A DNA stretch of 45,027 nucleotides from JBAPRR01 sp049281195 (GTDB taxonomy: Bacteria > Actinomycetota > Acidimicrobiia > Acidimicrobiales > CAVXTF01), in assembly GCA_049281195.1 (NCBI GenBank), contig JBAPRR010000173.1, forward strand, positions 1-45,027, in the 5' to 3' direction. Below, one piece after another: positions 1 through 8,378 of the stretch. A program made the translations under genes and the position numbers. The notes under the pieces are model-generated. The model made no database searches and was not told where the DNA came from. It worked only from the letters and a program-made list of their open reading frames with translations. The stretch's first letter is position 1; every line of letters begins with the position of its first letter.

Positions 1-37
1 GATGACCTGATCAAGTGTCTCAGTACGTCAAATGAGC

Positions 38-66
38 ACCGCGACCCCTTTAGCGGAGGTCGCGGT
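38..66 (-). terminator. Hairpin downstream of the hybrid kinase
   Basis: A perfect 9-bp inverted repeat (ACCGCGACC ... GGTCGCGGT, 11-base loop) lies about 100 bases past the stop of the minus-strand kinase gene. A second hairpin (70-78 with 89-97, CGCTTAAGT/ACTTAAGCG) precedes it. Neither has a real U-tract, so a termination role is inferred from position only. Confidence 0.45.
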
Positions 67-82
67 TCGCGCTTAAGTTCTT

Positions 83-110
83 TGGTGGACTTAAGCGGAC
101 TCGAACCACT
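83..110 (-). other. tRNA 3'-end-like fragment (T-arm, acceptor strand, CCA)
   Basis: Read on the minus strand, this stretch has a T-arm with five pairs (AGTGG/CCGCT, one G-U) around the loop TTCGAGT. It continues with the seven-base acceptor-like TAAGTCC and then ACCA. No matching 5' half (GGACTTA, D-arm, anticodon arm) is present upstream, where the kinase gene ends at 165. It may be a truncated tRNA, an attachment-site remnant or chance. The acceptor part also pairs in the CTTAAG hairpin, so the likeness could be coincidental. Confidence 0.3.
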
Positions 111-164
111 AAGGGTCTACGTAGCAGTCGGCGGCTCCGCGAAGCGGTGATCTCGCCTTCTTCC

Positions 165-1886
165 TTATCCGACCGAAGCAGACCTGTCGTTGAGCGCATG
201 ATCCACGGACCGCAATAGATCCCGTATATCGAACGGCTTGATCAGGTAGTCGGCCGCGCCTAGGGCCCGCATCTGTCTGTCCTTGTCCGATGAGCGATCG
301 GCGCTCACGACGACAACAGGAATATCTGCAGTTTCCGGGTCTTCCTTGAGGCGCTGAAGAACATCGGCACCAGACTGATCGGGCAGATGCAAGTCGAGTA
401 ACACCAGATCCGGACGGTGCTGCTTGGCGAGATCCAGCCCCAAAGATCCGTGCATCGCAGCCAGAAGCCGCACATCGTTGCGGCGGACGAGAAGGTTTTC
501 GATAAGCGTCAGGTTGGCGAGATTGTCCTCGATCAGAAGCACGCACATTCCGCCAGGGTCAGCGTCAACGCCGGCGTCAACGCCGGCGTCAGCGCCGGTG
601 TCTGCGCTCGAGCCGGCGCCCGTCACTTCATCCATTTTCTTATTGACAGCGTGTCCCGTCCCCGATGTTGGGGCCTCTGCTTCCTTCAGCACCACTTCGA
701 AGGTCGAGCCCTCACCTACTCGGGAGAAGACATCGAGCACTCCGCCCATTCGCTCCACGAGATTTTTGGCGATCGTCAGCCCGACGCCTGCTCCCTCTAT
801 GCCGATCCGGTCGGCCCCGAGACGCTCGAAGGGTTCGAACAGGAGAGACATGTCGTCTTCTTTGATGCCCAGTCCCGTGTCGCTGACAGCTACTCCGATG
901 TGGCCGCCGCGCAGTGGTTCGCAGGTGACGCGAACCTTTCCGCCGGGCCCGTTGTACTTCACTGCATTCGACATGAGATTGAGCATCACCTGGAGAAGTC
1001 GCTGACGGTCCGCGTAGACACAGGCCGACTCATCGAGGCTGCCGACCATTGATACAGATACGCCGGCGCGTTCAGCCATAGGGGAAGTCAGTCCCACCGC
1101 GTCGTTAACGAGAGATCGCAGTTCCACCGGCTCCATCTGCAACTCGAGATTCCCTGTCTCGATCCGCGAGATGTCCAGTACCTCGTCGATCAGACCCAGA
1201 AGGTGGCGTCCCGCTCTAAGTATGTGCTCGACCGCTTCGATCTGTGAATTCGACAGTTCGTCCATTTCGAGCAACTGGGCGAACCCGAGGACTGAGTTGA
1301 GCGGGGTCCGCAGCTCGTGACTCATCCGCGAGAGGAACTCACTCTTGGCTTTGTTGGCCTGCTCGGCGTTCGAGACTGCCAACAGCAGCTTCTGCTCCTG
1401 CTGCACGTCGTCCGTTACATCACGTGAAGTAGCGACGATGGCAAGCGGCTTGCCGCCATCATCGAGGATGGATCGCCCCCGAGTGGAGAGGGTCGTCCAC
1501 ATGCCGTCGGCGCGGGCAAGCCTGTAGCGGATCTCGAAACGCGCCGCTTCAGCTTGGGCCAGCTTGTCGAACTCGCTCTGCAAGGCCGGGCCGTCGTCGG
1601 GGTGGACGAGCCCTACCAGCCGGCGGCCGGCGAGGTATCCGGCCGGGTAGCCCAAGATCGCCTCTTGCGCTCCGCTGAACCGAAGGATCGTCCCGTCCAG
1701 ATCGATGAGGCACAGAATGTCCGGGTTCGTGTCGAGGATGGTCCCGAACAACGAGACCATCTCGTCGGAATCCATCGGACCGACCTTCTCCCGCGCCATC
1801 CTCAACATGTCCTCAACCGACAAGCGGGCGCGGCCATCAATGGACACAGGGTCTGCAGCAGGCCCTCGGGACTCATGAACAGACAT
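165..1886 (-). CDS. Hybrid sensor histidine kinase with PAS and receiver domains
   Basis: A 573-residue protein with no membrane segment, so probably a cytoplasmic sensor. In order it has a PAS domain (about residues 45-160), a HisKA domain with the phospho-acceptor H190 in FLSRMSHELRTPLN, an ATPase domain with the motifs NAVKY, DTGLGI and GAGVGL, a short Ala/Asp/Gly/Val linker, and a C-terminal receiver whose acceptor is about D498 in LLDLHLPD. The start at 1886 is preferred over an in-frame ATG at 1934 because GAGGAA sits just before it. The receiver lacks an output domain, so phosphate presumably passes to an unlinked partner. The PAS ligand cannot be told. The linker is encoded by 12-bp direct repeats. 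Confidence 0.9.
   Translation of the reverse strand: MSVHESRGPAADPVSIDGRARLSVEDMLRMAREKVGPMDSDEMVSLFGTILDTNPDILCLIDLDGTILRFSGAQEAILGYPAGYLAGRRLVGLVHPDDGPALQSEFDKLAQAEAARFEIRYRLARADGMWTTLSTRGRSILDDGGKPLAIVATSRDVTDDVQQEQKLLLAVSNAEQANKAKSEFLSRMSHELRTPLNSVLGFAQLLEMDELSNSQIEAVEHILRAGRHLLGLIDEVLDISRIETGNLELQMEPVELRSLVNDAVGLTSPMAERAGVSVSMVGSLDESACVYADRQRLLQVMLNLMSNAVKYNGPGGKVRVTCEPLRGGHIGVAVSDTGLGIKEDDMSLLFEPFERLGADRIGIEGAGVGLTIAKNLVERMGGVLDVFSRVGEGSTFEVVLKEAEAPTSGTGHAVNKKMDEVTGAGSSADTGADAGVDAGVDADPGGMCVLLIEDNLANLTLIENLLVRRNDVRLLAAMHGSLGLDLAKQHRPDLVLLDLHLPDQSGADVLQRLKEDPETADIPVVVVSADRSSDKDRQMRALGAADYLIKPFDIRDLLRSVDHALNDRSASVG
561..600. repeat. 12-bp tandem repeat in the kinase linker
   Basis: About three copies of a unit like GCGTCAACGCCG lie inside the kinase gene and encode the Ala/Asp/Gly/Val linker between ATPase and receiver domains. 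The period is a multiple of three, so copy-number change would keep the frame. Confidence 0.6.
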
Positions 1887-2039
1887 TCGGTTCCTCGGAG
1901 CTAAAAGCACAGCATCTGGCTCGTGTATTCGCACGAATTGTGCGCTGAGCGGGCATGGGTTCGTATGAAGCTCATTAAAGCGCCTCGACCGACCCGATTT
2001 GTGGTTCTGTCGATATTTGCAGTCTGCCTGAGCCGAGTG

Positions 2040-2765
2040 TTATTTGCTGTCTGCCTGGGCCGCCATGTTGGCGAAGAACCGGTCCGCGGTGAGCTCGATG
2101 AAGATGCCCTCGGCTTCAGCGGTGAGCTCCTCCCCGTTGTAGAGGCCACCCCAGGCGAAGATCTTGCGACCTTCGCGGTTCTTGAACCTGCCGACCATCC
2201 TCAGCTCCGTCCGGATGGGTGTCGGTCGGCGATAGCGGATGGTGAGAGTTCCGGTCATCCCCGGAGAGCGCGCCGTGATGTTGGCGGCGCCGAGCATCTC
2301 GTCGAACGTCAAGGCGATGATCCCACCGTGCACGCATCCGGGAGGACCCTCGTACTGGTAGTCGAATGTCACCCGGCCTTCGAGACTCCCGTCGGGCATG
2401 TTCTCGATCTTCACCGGGGGGGCGATCGGGTTCGCCATCCCGAAGATCGGGCTCGTCGGAAAGTAGTCCTGTGCCGGTCCGCGCGCATCGGGGTGAACCC
2501 GCGGTCGGCGTCCCGGTCCCGCTGACGCTTCGAGATTCGCTCTGATCCGACCGAGCCCTTCAACGGCCGCGTACAACGCGGCATCGTCCTCCGGGGTCGC
2601 TACGAGCAGCGTGTTGATGAGCCGCAACTCGTCCGCCACCTCGTAGCGCGGGTCGTCTTGGCGTACGACACCCAGATCGACACCGACATCGTCGCCTGAG
2701 ATCCCGAGATCTGAAACGCTCGAGTGGGAATCGGTTTCGGCGATCAACGGGTCGGTCTCAGTCAT
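2040..2765 (-). CDS. PaaI-like hotdog-fold acyl-CoA thioesterase
   Basis: A 241-residue protein. The C-terminal half (about residues 110-230) looks like a PaaI/YbgC-type hotdog domain: GPPGCVHGGIIALTFDEMLG carries the conserved HGG and the downstream acidic residue on the central helix. The expected reaction is hydrolysis of an acyl-CoA to free acid and CoA. The N-terminal 100 residues are acidic and unassigned. The ATG lies 3 bases after the stop of the enoyl-CoA hydratase gene, so the two are probably translated from one mRNA. With the thiolase and hydratase this suggests a beta-oxidation or side-chain-degradation operon in which the thioesterase releases CoA from stalled intermediates. The substrate is unknown. 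Confidence 0.8.
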   Translation of the reverse strand: MTETDPLIAETDSHSSVSDLGISGDDVGVDLGVVRQDDPRYEVADELRLINTLLVATPEDDAALYAAVEGLGRIRANLEASAGPGRRPRVHPDARGPAQDYFPTSPIFGMANPIAPPVKIENMPDGSLEGRVTFDYQYEGPPGCVHGGIIALTFDEMLGAANITARSPGMTGTLTIRYRRPTPIRTELRMVGRFKNREGRKIFAWGGLYNGEELTAEAEGIFIELTADRFFANMAAQADSK

Positions 2766-2768
2766 GTC

Positions 2769-3569
2769 CTATTTTCGCTTGTAGTCGGGCTTGCGCTTTT
2801 CGGCGAACGCGCGCTGTCCCTCGGTGGCGTCCTCGCTCGCGAACACCGGCCAACCTATCTCCAGCTCCCGGGCCAGTCCGTCCTCCTCCGACATCCCCTC
2901 CGTCTCGCGGACCGAGCGCTTTATGGCCTCGACGGCGAGGGGGCCGTTGCTGCAGATCACCTCTGCGATCTCGAGGGCGACGTCGAGCGCCGTGCCGTCA
3001 GGCACAACCCGACCGATGAGACCCATCTGGAGAGCTTCGGTCGCTGAGACCGCCCGGGCGGTCAACAACATGTCCATCGCCATCGTGAACGGGATCTGCC
3101 TGCGGAGACGGACGGTGGAGCCGCCCAGGGGAAAGAGCCCGCGGCGTGCCTCGAAGACACCGAAAGTGGCACCCTCCCCGGCGACGCGGATGTCGGTGGC
3201 CTGGAGGATCTCGGTCCCACCCGCCACCGCGTATCCCTCGACCGCCGCGATCAACGGCTTCTTCAGGTTGTAGTGGCGAAGGAGCGCCTTCCAGTGAAGG
3301 TCCGGATCTTCCTGCTGGCGGTGCTGGTACTTGGCGGATTCGGGACTCGACATCGACTTCAGGTCCATGCCCGAGCAGAAGGTGCCACCGGCGCCGGTCA
3401 GGATCGCGCAACGCACCTCGTCGTCGTTGTCGATCTCCGTCCACGCGTCGATCATTCCGACGAGCATCGGAAGGCTCAGCGCGTTCTTGGCCTCAGGCCT
3501 GTTCATCGTGACGACCACGGTTGCTCCGTGGCGCTCGACGGTCAGGTGCTCGGTGCCGGTGTCGCTCAC
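2769..3569 (-). CDS. Enoyl-CoA hydratase/isomerase (crotonase family)
   Basis: A 266-residue crotonase-fold protein. It has the N-terminal NRPEAKNALS motif, oxyanion-hole segments GGTFCSGMDL and AVAGGTEI, and acidic residues at the usual catalytic places (E in AGGTEI and in FEARRGLFP), so hydratase activity is likely. The reading frame is open far upstream, but the GTG at 3569 is chosen because it overlaps the thiolase stop by four bases (GTGA), a common coupling arrangement, and the product then has the family length. It lies between a thiolase and a thioesterase gene. The exact substrate cannot be read from the sequence. Confidence 0.88.
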   Translation of the reverse strand: MSDTGTEHLTVERHGATVVVTMNRPEAKNALSLPMLVGMIDAWTEIDNDDEVRCAILTGAGGTFCSGMDLKSMSSPESAKYQHRQQEDPDLHWKALLRHYNLKKPLIAAVEGYAVAGGTEILQATDIRVAGEGATFGVFEARRGLFPLGGSTVRLRRQIPFTMAMDMLLTARAVSATEALQMGLIGRVVPDGTALDVALEIAEVICSNGPLAVEAIKRSVRETEGMSEEDGLARELEIGWPVFASEDATEGQRAFAEKRKPDYKRK

Positions 3570-4726
3570 AGACGCTCGAGGATGGTCGCGGTGGCAAGCG
3601 CGCCGCCGCAGCACATGGTGACCAGAGCAAATGTCTCGTCGCGGCGCTCGAGCTCGTGAAGCGCCGTGGTGATGAGCCTGGCGCCGGTCGAGCCCACCGG
3701 GTGACCGAGAGCGATCGCCCCACCGTTCACATTCACCTTGTCCATGTCGGCCTTGTGGACCTTCGCCCAGGAGCACACCACCGATGCGAAGGCTTCGTTC
3801 ACCTCGAACAGGTCCATGTCCTCCATGGTCATTCCCGACTTCTTGAGAACTGCGGCCGTCGCGGCAATGGGGCCGTCCAAAAGCAGGTACGGGTCCGAGC
3901 CGACGAGAGCCTGCGCCACGATGCGGGCACGCGGACGTAGACCGTCGGCCTCGGCGCGTTCGCGCGACATCCACAGAACCGCAGCCGCCCCATCCGAGAT
4001 CTGTGAAGAGCTCCCGGCGGTGTGAATGCCTTCCGGGTCGACCGGTTTGAGGCTGGCGAGCCCTTCTCTGGTGGTCTCCCTCAGGCCCTGGTCGCGGTTG
4101 ACGATCTTCATCTCGCCCGTGGGTCCGTCAGCGCCTACCACCGGAGCCTCGATCGGGGTGATCTCGCGCTCGAAGCGACCTTCGGACCACGCGATGGCCG
4201 CGTGCTGTTGTGAGGCGAGCCCCAGCCCATCTGTGTCCTCGCGGGTAATCCCGTAGCGCGTGGCGATCCGCTCGGCCGCACCGAACTGGTTGGGCGAGTC
4301 CCACGGCCAGTCGGGCGGGATCGAACGGCCCGGGCCGTTGAAGACATTGGCTCCCAGGCTGACCCGGCTCATGGCCTCGATTCCGCACCCGATGCCGACA
4401 TCGATGGCACCGGCGGTGATCAGGTTCGCCACGAAGTGGTTCGCCTGCTGGGCGGAACCGCACTGGCAGTCGATGGTGGTCGCAGCTGTCTCATAAGGAA
4501 GGCCCTGTCCGAGCCAGGCGTTGCGGGTGACGTTCGAGGCCTGCTCACCGGCCTGGGTCACGCAACCGCCCACGACCTGCTCGACCGAGGACGGCTCGAT
4601 TCCGGCCCTTTTCACCACCTCGACCTGCACGGCACCAAGGAGCTCGGCCGGGTGCAAGCCCGCCAGCCATCCGTTGCGCTTTCCGATCGGAGAGCGCGTG
4701 GCCTCCACGATCACGGCTTCAGGCAT
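3566..4726 (-). CDS. Thiolase (acetyl-CoA acyltransferase)
   Basis: A 386-residue type II thiolase that cleaves 3-ketoacyl-CoA with CoA. The nucleophilic cysteine is C89 in DCQCGSAQQ. The downstream signatures NEAFA, GGAIALGHPVGSTGAR and the C-terminal CCGG with the second catalytic cysteine are all present. The start at 4726 has a strong AGGAGG five bases away and gives the usual MPEAVIVEATRSP beginning; an ATG at 4828 would add an unrelated extension. It heads the thiolase-hydratase-thioesterase operon. A KstR-like palindrome lies about 58 bases upstream. It resembles steroid and fatty-acid thiolases of actinobacteria (FadA5/FadA6 type), but I would not fix the substrate. Confidence 0.92.
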   Translation of the reverse strand: MPEAVIVEATRSPIGKRNGWLAGLHPAELLGAVQVEVVKRAGIEPSSVEQVVGGCVTQAGEQASNVTRNAWLGQGLPYETAATTIDCQCGSAQQANHFVANLITAGAIDVGIGCGIEAMSRVSLGANVFNGPGRSIPPDWPWDSPNQFGAAERIATRYGITREDTDGLGLASQQHAAIAWSEGRFEREITPIEAPVVGADGPTGEMKIVNRDQGLRETTREGLASLKPVDPEGIHTAGSSSQISDGAAAVLWMSRERAEADGLRPRARIVAQALVGSDPYLLLDGPIAATAAVLKKSGMTMEDMDLFEVNEAFASVVCSWAKVHKADMDKVNVNGGAIALGHPVGSTGARLITTALHELERRDETFALVTMCCGGALATATILERL

Positions 4727-4782
4727 CAGTCCAGTCCTCCTAGCGGGTAGGGCCAGCAAACCAGGCCCTCGGCGCCAGTTTA

Positions 4783-4796
4783 GAGAACCTGTTCTA
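4783..4796 (-). promoter_or_regulatory. KstR-like operator before the thiolase operon
   Basis: The inverted repeat AGAACCTGTTCT (4784-4795) sits in the thiolase upstream region. On the minus strand TAGAACAGGTTCTC matches the mycobacterial KstR pattern TNNAACNNGTTNNA at seven of eight fixed positions. KstR is a TetR-family repressor of sterol catabolism, and thiolase genes belong to its known regulon. No regulator gene lies in the window. Confidence 0.5.
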
Positions 4797-4838
4797 GTTC
4801 CGCCCCCCGGGGTTCTCGTTCGGGTCAAACCAGGTACG

Positions 4839-5285
4839 TCAATCCAGGTACATGGCCATGCCTACCGACTCACCGATCGGAGCCGTTTCCACAAAACCAT
4901 GGCGGAGATACAGAGAGCGGCCCGGTGGGTCCGCCAGCAGGTTGACGAAGGCACCGGGCGGTGCGAGTCGCCTGATCCGATCGAGGAGCGTGGTGAGGAT
5001 GACGTCGCCCAGGCCCTTTCGTTGGTGCTCCGGCAGGACCGCCATGTCCAGCACGTGGAAGCACCAACCACCGTCTCCGATGAGCCTGCCCATCCCGACG
5101 GCTTCGCCGGAGTCCTGGCTCGCTACATGGACACTGAACCAGCTACCTCTGAGAGCAGGCTCTGCTTGATCTCGTCGGCGCGGACTCAAGCCCGAGCGCG
5201 ACCGCAAACCGAGATATTCGTCAATAGGTGGCGGACCCTCGACCAACCGGTATCCACTGGCAAGCGCGTCGTTTCGGTACACCAC
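4839..5285 (-). CDS. GNAT-family N-acetyltransferase
   Basis: About 148 residues forming one GNAT domain that would move an acetyl group from acetyl-CoA to an amine. The acetyl-CoA-binding stretch is visible as DMAVLPEHQRKGLGDVIL (motif A, R/QxxGxG/A type), followed by LYLRHGFVETAP, the usual C-terminal motif. The start is uncertain: TTG 5291, GTG 5285 and GTG 5282 are adjacent and none has a clear ribosome site, while the longer open frame upstream has non-coding composition and enters the neighbouring gene. It is divergent from the gene at 5325. Substrate unknown. Confidence 0.82.
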   Translation of the reverse strand: MVYRNDALASGYRLVEGPPPIDEYLGLRSRSGLSPRRRDQAEPALRGSWFSVHVASQDSGEAVGMGRLIGDGGWCFHVLDMAVLPEHQRKGLGDVILTTLLDRIRRLAPPGAFVNLLADPPGRSLYLRHGFVETAPIGESVGMAMYLD

Positions 5286-5312
5286 CAGCAAGCTATATGG
5301 GGCTGTGCGATT

Positions 5313-5318
5313 TAGGCT
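5313..5318 (+). promoter_or_regulatory. -10 box of a likely leaderless transcript
   Basis: TAGGCT fits the actinobacterial TANNNT box and lies six bases before the GTG at 5325. This places the transcription start at or next to the start codon. No Shine-Dalgarno sequence is present. No clear -35 element was found. Confidence 0.4.
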
Positions 5319-5324
5319 CCGTTC

Positions 5325-6196
5325 GTGATGAAAGGCGGGCGACTGGCTTTCGGCTCGGTGATTCTCCTTACCGCTCTCACTGCGGGCGCTGCAGCTCTGT
5401 CGATCGCCACATCTCCGAACGTTGCGGATTACGGGCTGTTGCCGAGAGACGATCCGGTTGCGGCAGCGTCGTTGGATAGTGCCGTCAACGCGACGATGGA
5501 CTTGAAGAGCTTCACCATTGAAGGGATGAGCAAATCGTGGGACCGAGGTCCTGATAGTGGCACTCCGGGACAGTTCCAGGTTGTGTTTCAAGCGCCGGCG
5601 ACGACAATGATCAGTGTCGGGGGGATGCACATGGTCGGCATATTGGCGAACCGTTACTGGTCCGACAGGTTCTGGGAGCAAGGCGATGGCTGGTACGAGT
5701 CCGGAGCCGGATTCACGTTCCGGATTGACAAAGGGGCCAGCCCGCTCATTGTGGATCTGGTCGCAACGCCGAGCCCCGGTGCCTTTTACGAAGCTACGAC
5801 CTGGCTTTCATTGCTGTTCAACGCTCAAAGTGTGCAACGAAGCGGCAATACGTACCATGCAGAGACGATCGTGGTCGAAGCGAGCCGAATAACGCTCGAA
5901 GCTGCGAATCAGTTGTAAGAACGGTTGATGTGACAGCGGACGTCTCGCACGGACTGGTCGTATCTGAAACGATCACCACAACTTCTCCCGGTGCGCGGCT
6001 TTATAGATCGACAGAAAGTCTCGTGTACGCGAATTTCAATTCCGCACCGAAGATCCACTCCCTCATTCCCGTTGCGCCGGCACCTGCAGTGGATTTCCGG
6101 GGCCGGGCGCCGTACACGTCGAACTGCTACTCGGGTCCCGGGTGGGTGGGGTACACACTGGTCACTGGTGCAATCCCAACCGGGACCGATGGCTGA
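5325..6196 (+). pseudogene. Secreted protein gene split by a frameshift
   Basis: The first open frame (5325-5918) encodes an N-terminal signal peptide or anchor (hydrophobic residues about 8-27) and then a soluble beta-rich region. It stops at 5918. From about 5906 the -1 frame is open to 6196 and continues with plausible protein (ESVVRTVDVTADVSHGLVVS), consistent with one lost base around 5900-5913. The joined product of about 290 residues resembles exported actinobacterial proteins of LppX/LolA-like type, which end in a stretch of beta strands of this kind. That comparison is my impression, not an alignment. It could be a real pseudogene or an assembly error. Confidence 0.6.
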
Positions 6197-6230
6197 GAGT
6201 TGACAGCGTCTTTGCGGTTGAGATCTCCCG

Positions 6231-7511
6231 CTACTTGGCCAGCGGGATCCGAATCGTGAAACGGCAGCCCTGATCGGCGTTTCGCACGCTTACATCGCCT
6301 GACTGTGCCTCCACCAGCCCTCGCGCCACGGCTAGACCGAGGCCAGCCCTCCCGTCTCCGGGCGACCGGGCGGCGTCGCCCGAATAAGCCACCTCGAAAA
6401 CCCTGTCGATGTCGGCTTCAGGTATGCCTCCACAGGCGTCCTCCACCGAGATGAGGGCGAATCCGGACGCTTCATCCGAGGTGACCTCGACATGGATGCT
6501 GCCGCCCTCCGCGGTGTGACGGATCGCATTGTCAATGAGGTTCTGCACAGCGCGACGCATCTCTGCTGCGGCCAGGGAGACCACCGGGGCTCCTGATACC
6601 GAGGAGGTCAGGTCGACGCCTTTGGCTCGGGCAAGAAGGGTAGCGCCGGCAACCACGTCGGAGAGCACTTCGTCGATCGGAAATGCAGCAAGGTCGAGAT
6701 GAAGCGCTCCGGCGTGGATCCGCGATAACTCGAACAGATCGGACACCAGACTCGAGAGCCGCTCCACCTCCAAACCGATGGTGCGGTGGTAGCGGTCGAC
6801 GGTGTCTCGATCACTGACCACACCGTCCTGGAGCGCCTCGACCATCGCCCTGATGCCGGCCAATGGTGTCCGCAGATCGTGCGACACCCATGCCACCAAC
6901 TCGCGCCTGCTCTGCTCGAGTGCAGCGGTTTCCGCCCGGCTCTCGGCGAGACGGGTGAGCGCCGCGTCGAGCTCGCGCGCCAGATCCGCAAGCTCTCCCG
7001 GACCTGTATCGCCTGCGATCACGCGGGCTCTCAATGCGGCGCGCTGCTCTATCTGATCGATCTCCTCGGCCTCGGAGTCCCGAGAAATCGACTGAGCCAA
7101 TCTCCCCAGTTCCGCGCTCGCCTGGGAGATCCTGCTACCGAAAACCAGCGCCGTGATCACCCCGACGGTTCCCGCGCCGATCAAGATCACAACGAGCACG
7201 CGCAGGTCGTGCCCGGCGATGAACATCGCCCACGACCCGCCGGCAACACCTGCTCCGACCGCCACGACGGGAGCGAGTGACGCCACTGTCAGCTGAAGCA
7301 ACGCGGAGCGACGCCGCAAGAAGTACAGCAGGAGCAGCGCCAAACCGGCCGTGCAGACCGATCCGCCGATCGTCCAAGCCAGAAGGCTGACCGTCGAATG
7401 GATCTGCATGCCCCCTGCCGCAGCGACAGCGATGGCCGCGACCAGACCTATGAGGGCAACCACGCTCACCAAGACGAGCATCGGTGCTCTGGCACCCGAC
7501 CTGAGTTTCAC
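6231..7511 (-). CDS. Membrane sensor histidine kinase
   Basis: A 426-residue kinase with four predicted membrane helices (about residues 11-32, 41-66, 72-98, 104-125) and almost no extracytoplasmic domain. It then has a coiled linker (about 130-205), HisKA with H211 in AWVSHDLRTPLAG, and an ATPase domain with NLIDNAIRH, DACGGI and GLGLAVARG. The GTG start at 7511 overlaps the regulator stop by four bases (GTGA), so it is translated with the regulator. The ATG at 7643 lies inside the regulator gene and is rejected. The kinase would phosphorylate the neighbouring regulator. With so little outside the membrane, it may sense a membrane or envelope state. Confidence 0.9.
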   Translation of the reverse strand: MKLRSGARAPMLVLVSVVALIGLVAAIAVAAAGGMQIHSTVSLLAWTIGGSVCTAGLALLLLYFLRRRSALLQLTVASLAPVVAVGAGVAGGSWAMFIAGHDLRVLVVILIGAGTVGVITALVFGSRISQASAELGRLAQSISRDSEAEEIDQIEQRAALRARVIAGDTGPGELADLARELDAALTRLAESRAETAALEQSRRELVAWVSHDLRTPLAGIRAMVEALQDGVVSDRDTVDRYHRTIGLEVERLSSLVSDLFELSRIHAGALHLDLAAFPIDEVLSDVVAGATLLARAKGVDLTSSVSGAPVVSLAAAEMRRAVQNLIDNAIRHTAEGGSIHVEVTSDEASGFALISVEDACGGIPEADIDRVFEVAYSGDAARSPGDGRAGLGLAVARGLVEAQSGDVSVRNADQGCRFTIRIPLAK

Positions 7512-8221
7512 GACTCGAACCTGTAGCCGTATCCCCACACGGTGCAGATGTGCTCGGGGTTGCCGGGGTCTGTTTCGATCTTTTCGCGCAGACGCCGAAC
7601 GTGAACCGTCACAGTCGATGCATCCCCGTACTCGAAGCCCCACACTTCGGACAGCAGCTCTTCGCGGCGGAATGCCCGTCGCGGGTGCTTCATCAGGTGA
7701 ACGAGTAGCTCGTACTCGCGCGCCGTAAGTGCGACAGGGGCACCCCCCACCGTCGCGCTGTGCGCTTCAGTATCGACCACGACGTTGCCGTTTCCGGCAC
7801 TCAACAACGGCTCCGGGGACGCGGGACTGGCGAGAGGCCCAGACGTGCGGCGAAGGACCGCTTTCACCCGTGCAGTCAACTCCCTGGGCGAGAACGGTTT
7901 CGCCACGTAGTCGTCGGCACCCAGCTCGAGCCCGGCGATCCGATCACCCTCCTCATCTCGTGCGGTCAGCATGATCACGGGGATGGGAGCGATGATCCGC
8001 AGCTGCCTGCAAACCTCGAGACCGTCCACGGACGGCAGCATCAAGTCCAATACGACCAATTCGGGAGGATCATCGCGGGCGCGCCTCAGGGCATCGGCAC
8101 CGTCGGCTGACTCCTCGACGCGGTAGCCCTCCCTGGCCAGGTAGCGGCCCACGACCTCACGCACCGTCGAGTCGTCGTCGACCACCAGGACCTTGGGCGC
8201 AAGCGTCGCCATGGTTCCCAT
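7508..8221 (-). CDS. OmpR-family response regulator
   Basis: About 237 residues: an N-terminal receiver (VLVVDDDSTVREVV, acceptor Asp in LVVLDLMLPSVDG, conserved Lys in YVAKPFSP) and a C-terminal winged-helix domain ending in the typical VRRLREKIE...VWGYGYRFES. It would bind direct repeats in target promoters when phosphorylated. Two starts are close, 8221 and 8212. Both give a normal receiver and both have a weak purine-rich site; the ATG at 8341 adds non-family sequence. It is the first gene of the pair with the kinase and is divergent from the secreted propeller at 8379, which is therefore a candidate target. Confidence 0.92.
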   Translation of the reverse strand: MGTMATLAPKVLVVDDDSTVREVVGRYLAREGYRVEESADGADALRRARDDPPELVVLDLMLPSVDGLEVCRQLRIIAPIPVIMLTARDEEGDRIAGLELGADDYVAKPFSPRELTARVKAVLRRTSGPLASPASPEPLLSAGNGNVVVDTEAHSATVGGAPVALTAREYELLVHLMKHPRRAFRREELLSEVWGFEYGDASTVTVHVRRLREKIETDPGNPEHICTVWGYGYRFES

Positions 8222-8378
8222 GATGCCCTGTGCATCGACCAACGAGACAGTCAGGGGGAGCCAGTTTCGCGAATCGTAAGAACTGGAAGGCCCTTTCGTA
8301 AGGGGTGCCGTGTTACATCGGGACGTGGGCCGAATGCCCAAGCTCGTCTACTCCTCCAAATGACGAAAGAGAGTCTTC

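Noticed and set aside
1923..2525. 200-residue open frame on the plus strand over the thioesterase gene
   Set aside because: It is antisense to a gene with clear hotdog motifs and shows no family features.
4727..4828. N-terminal extension of the thiolase to an ATG at 4828
   Set aside because: It would cover the operator and the strong ribosome site at 4726 adds a normal family start.
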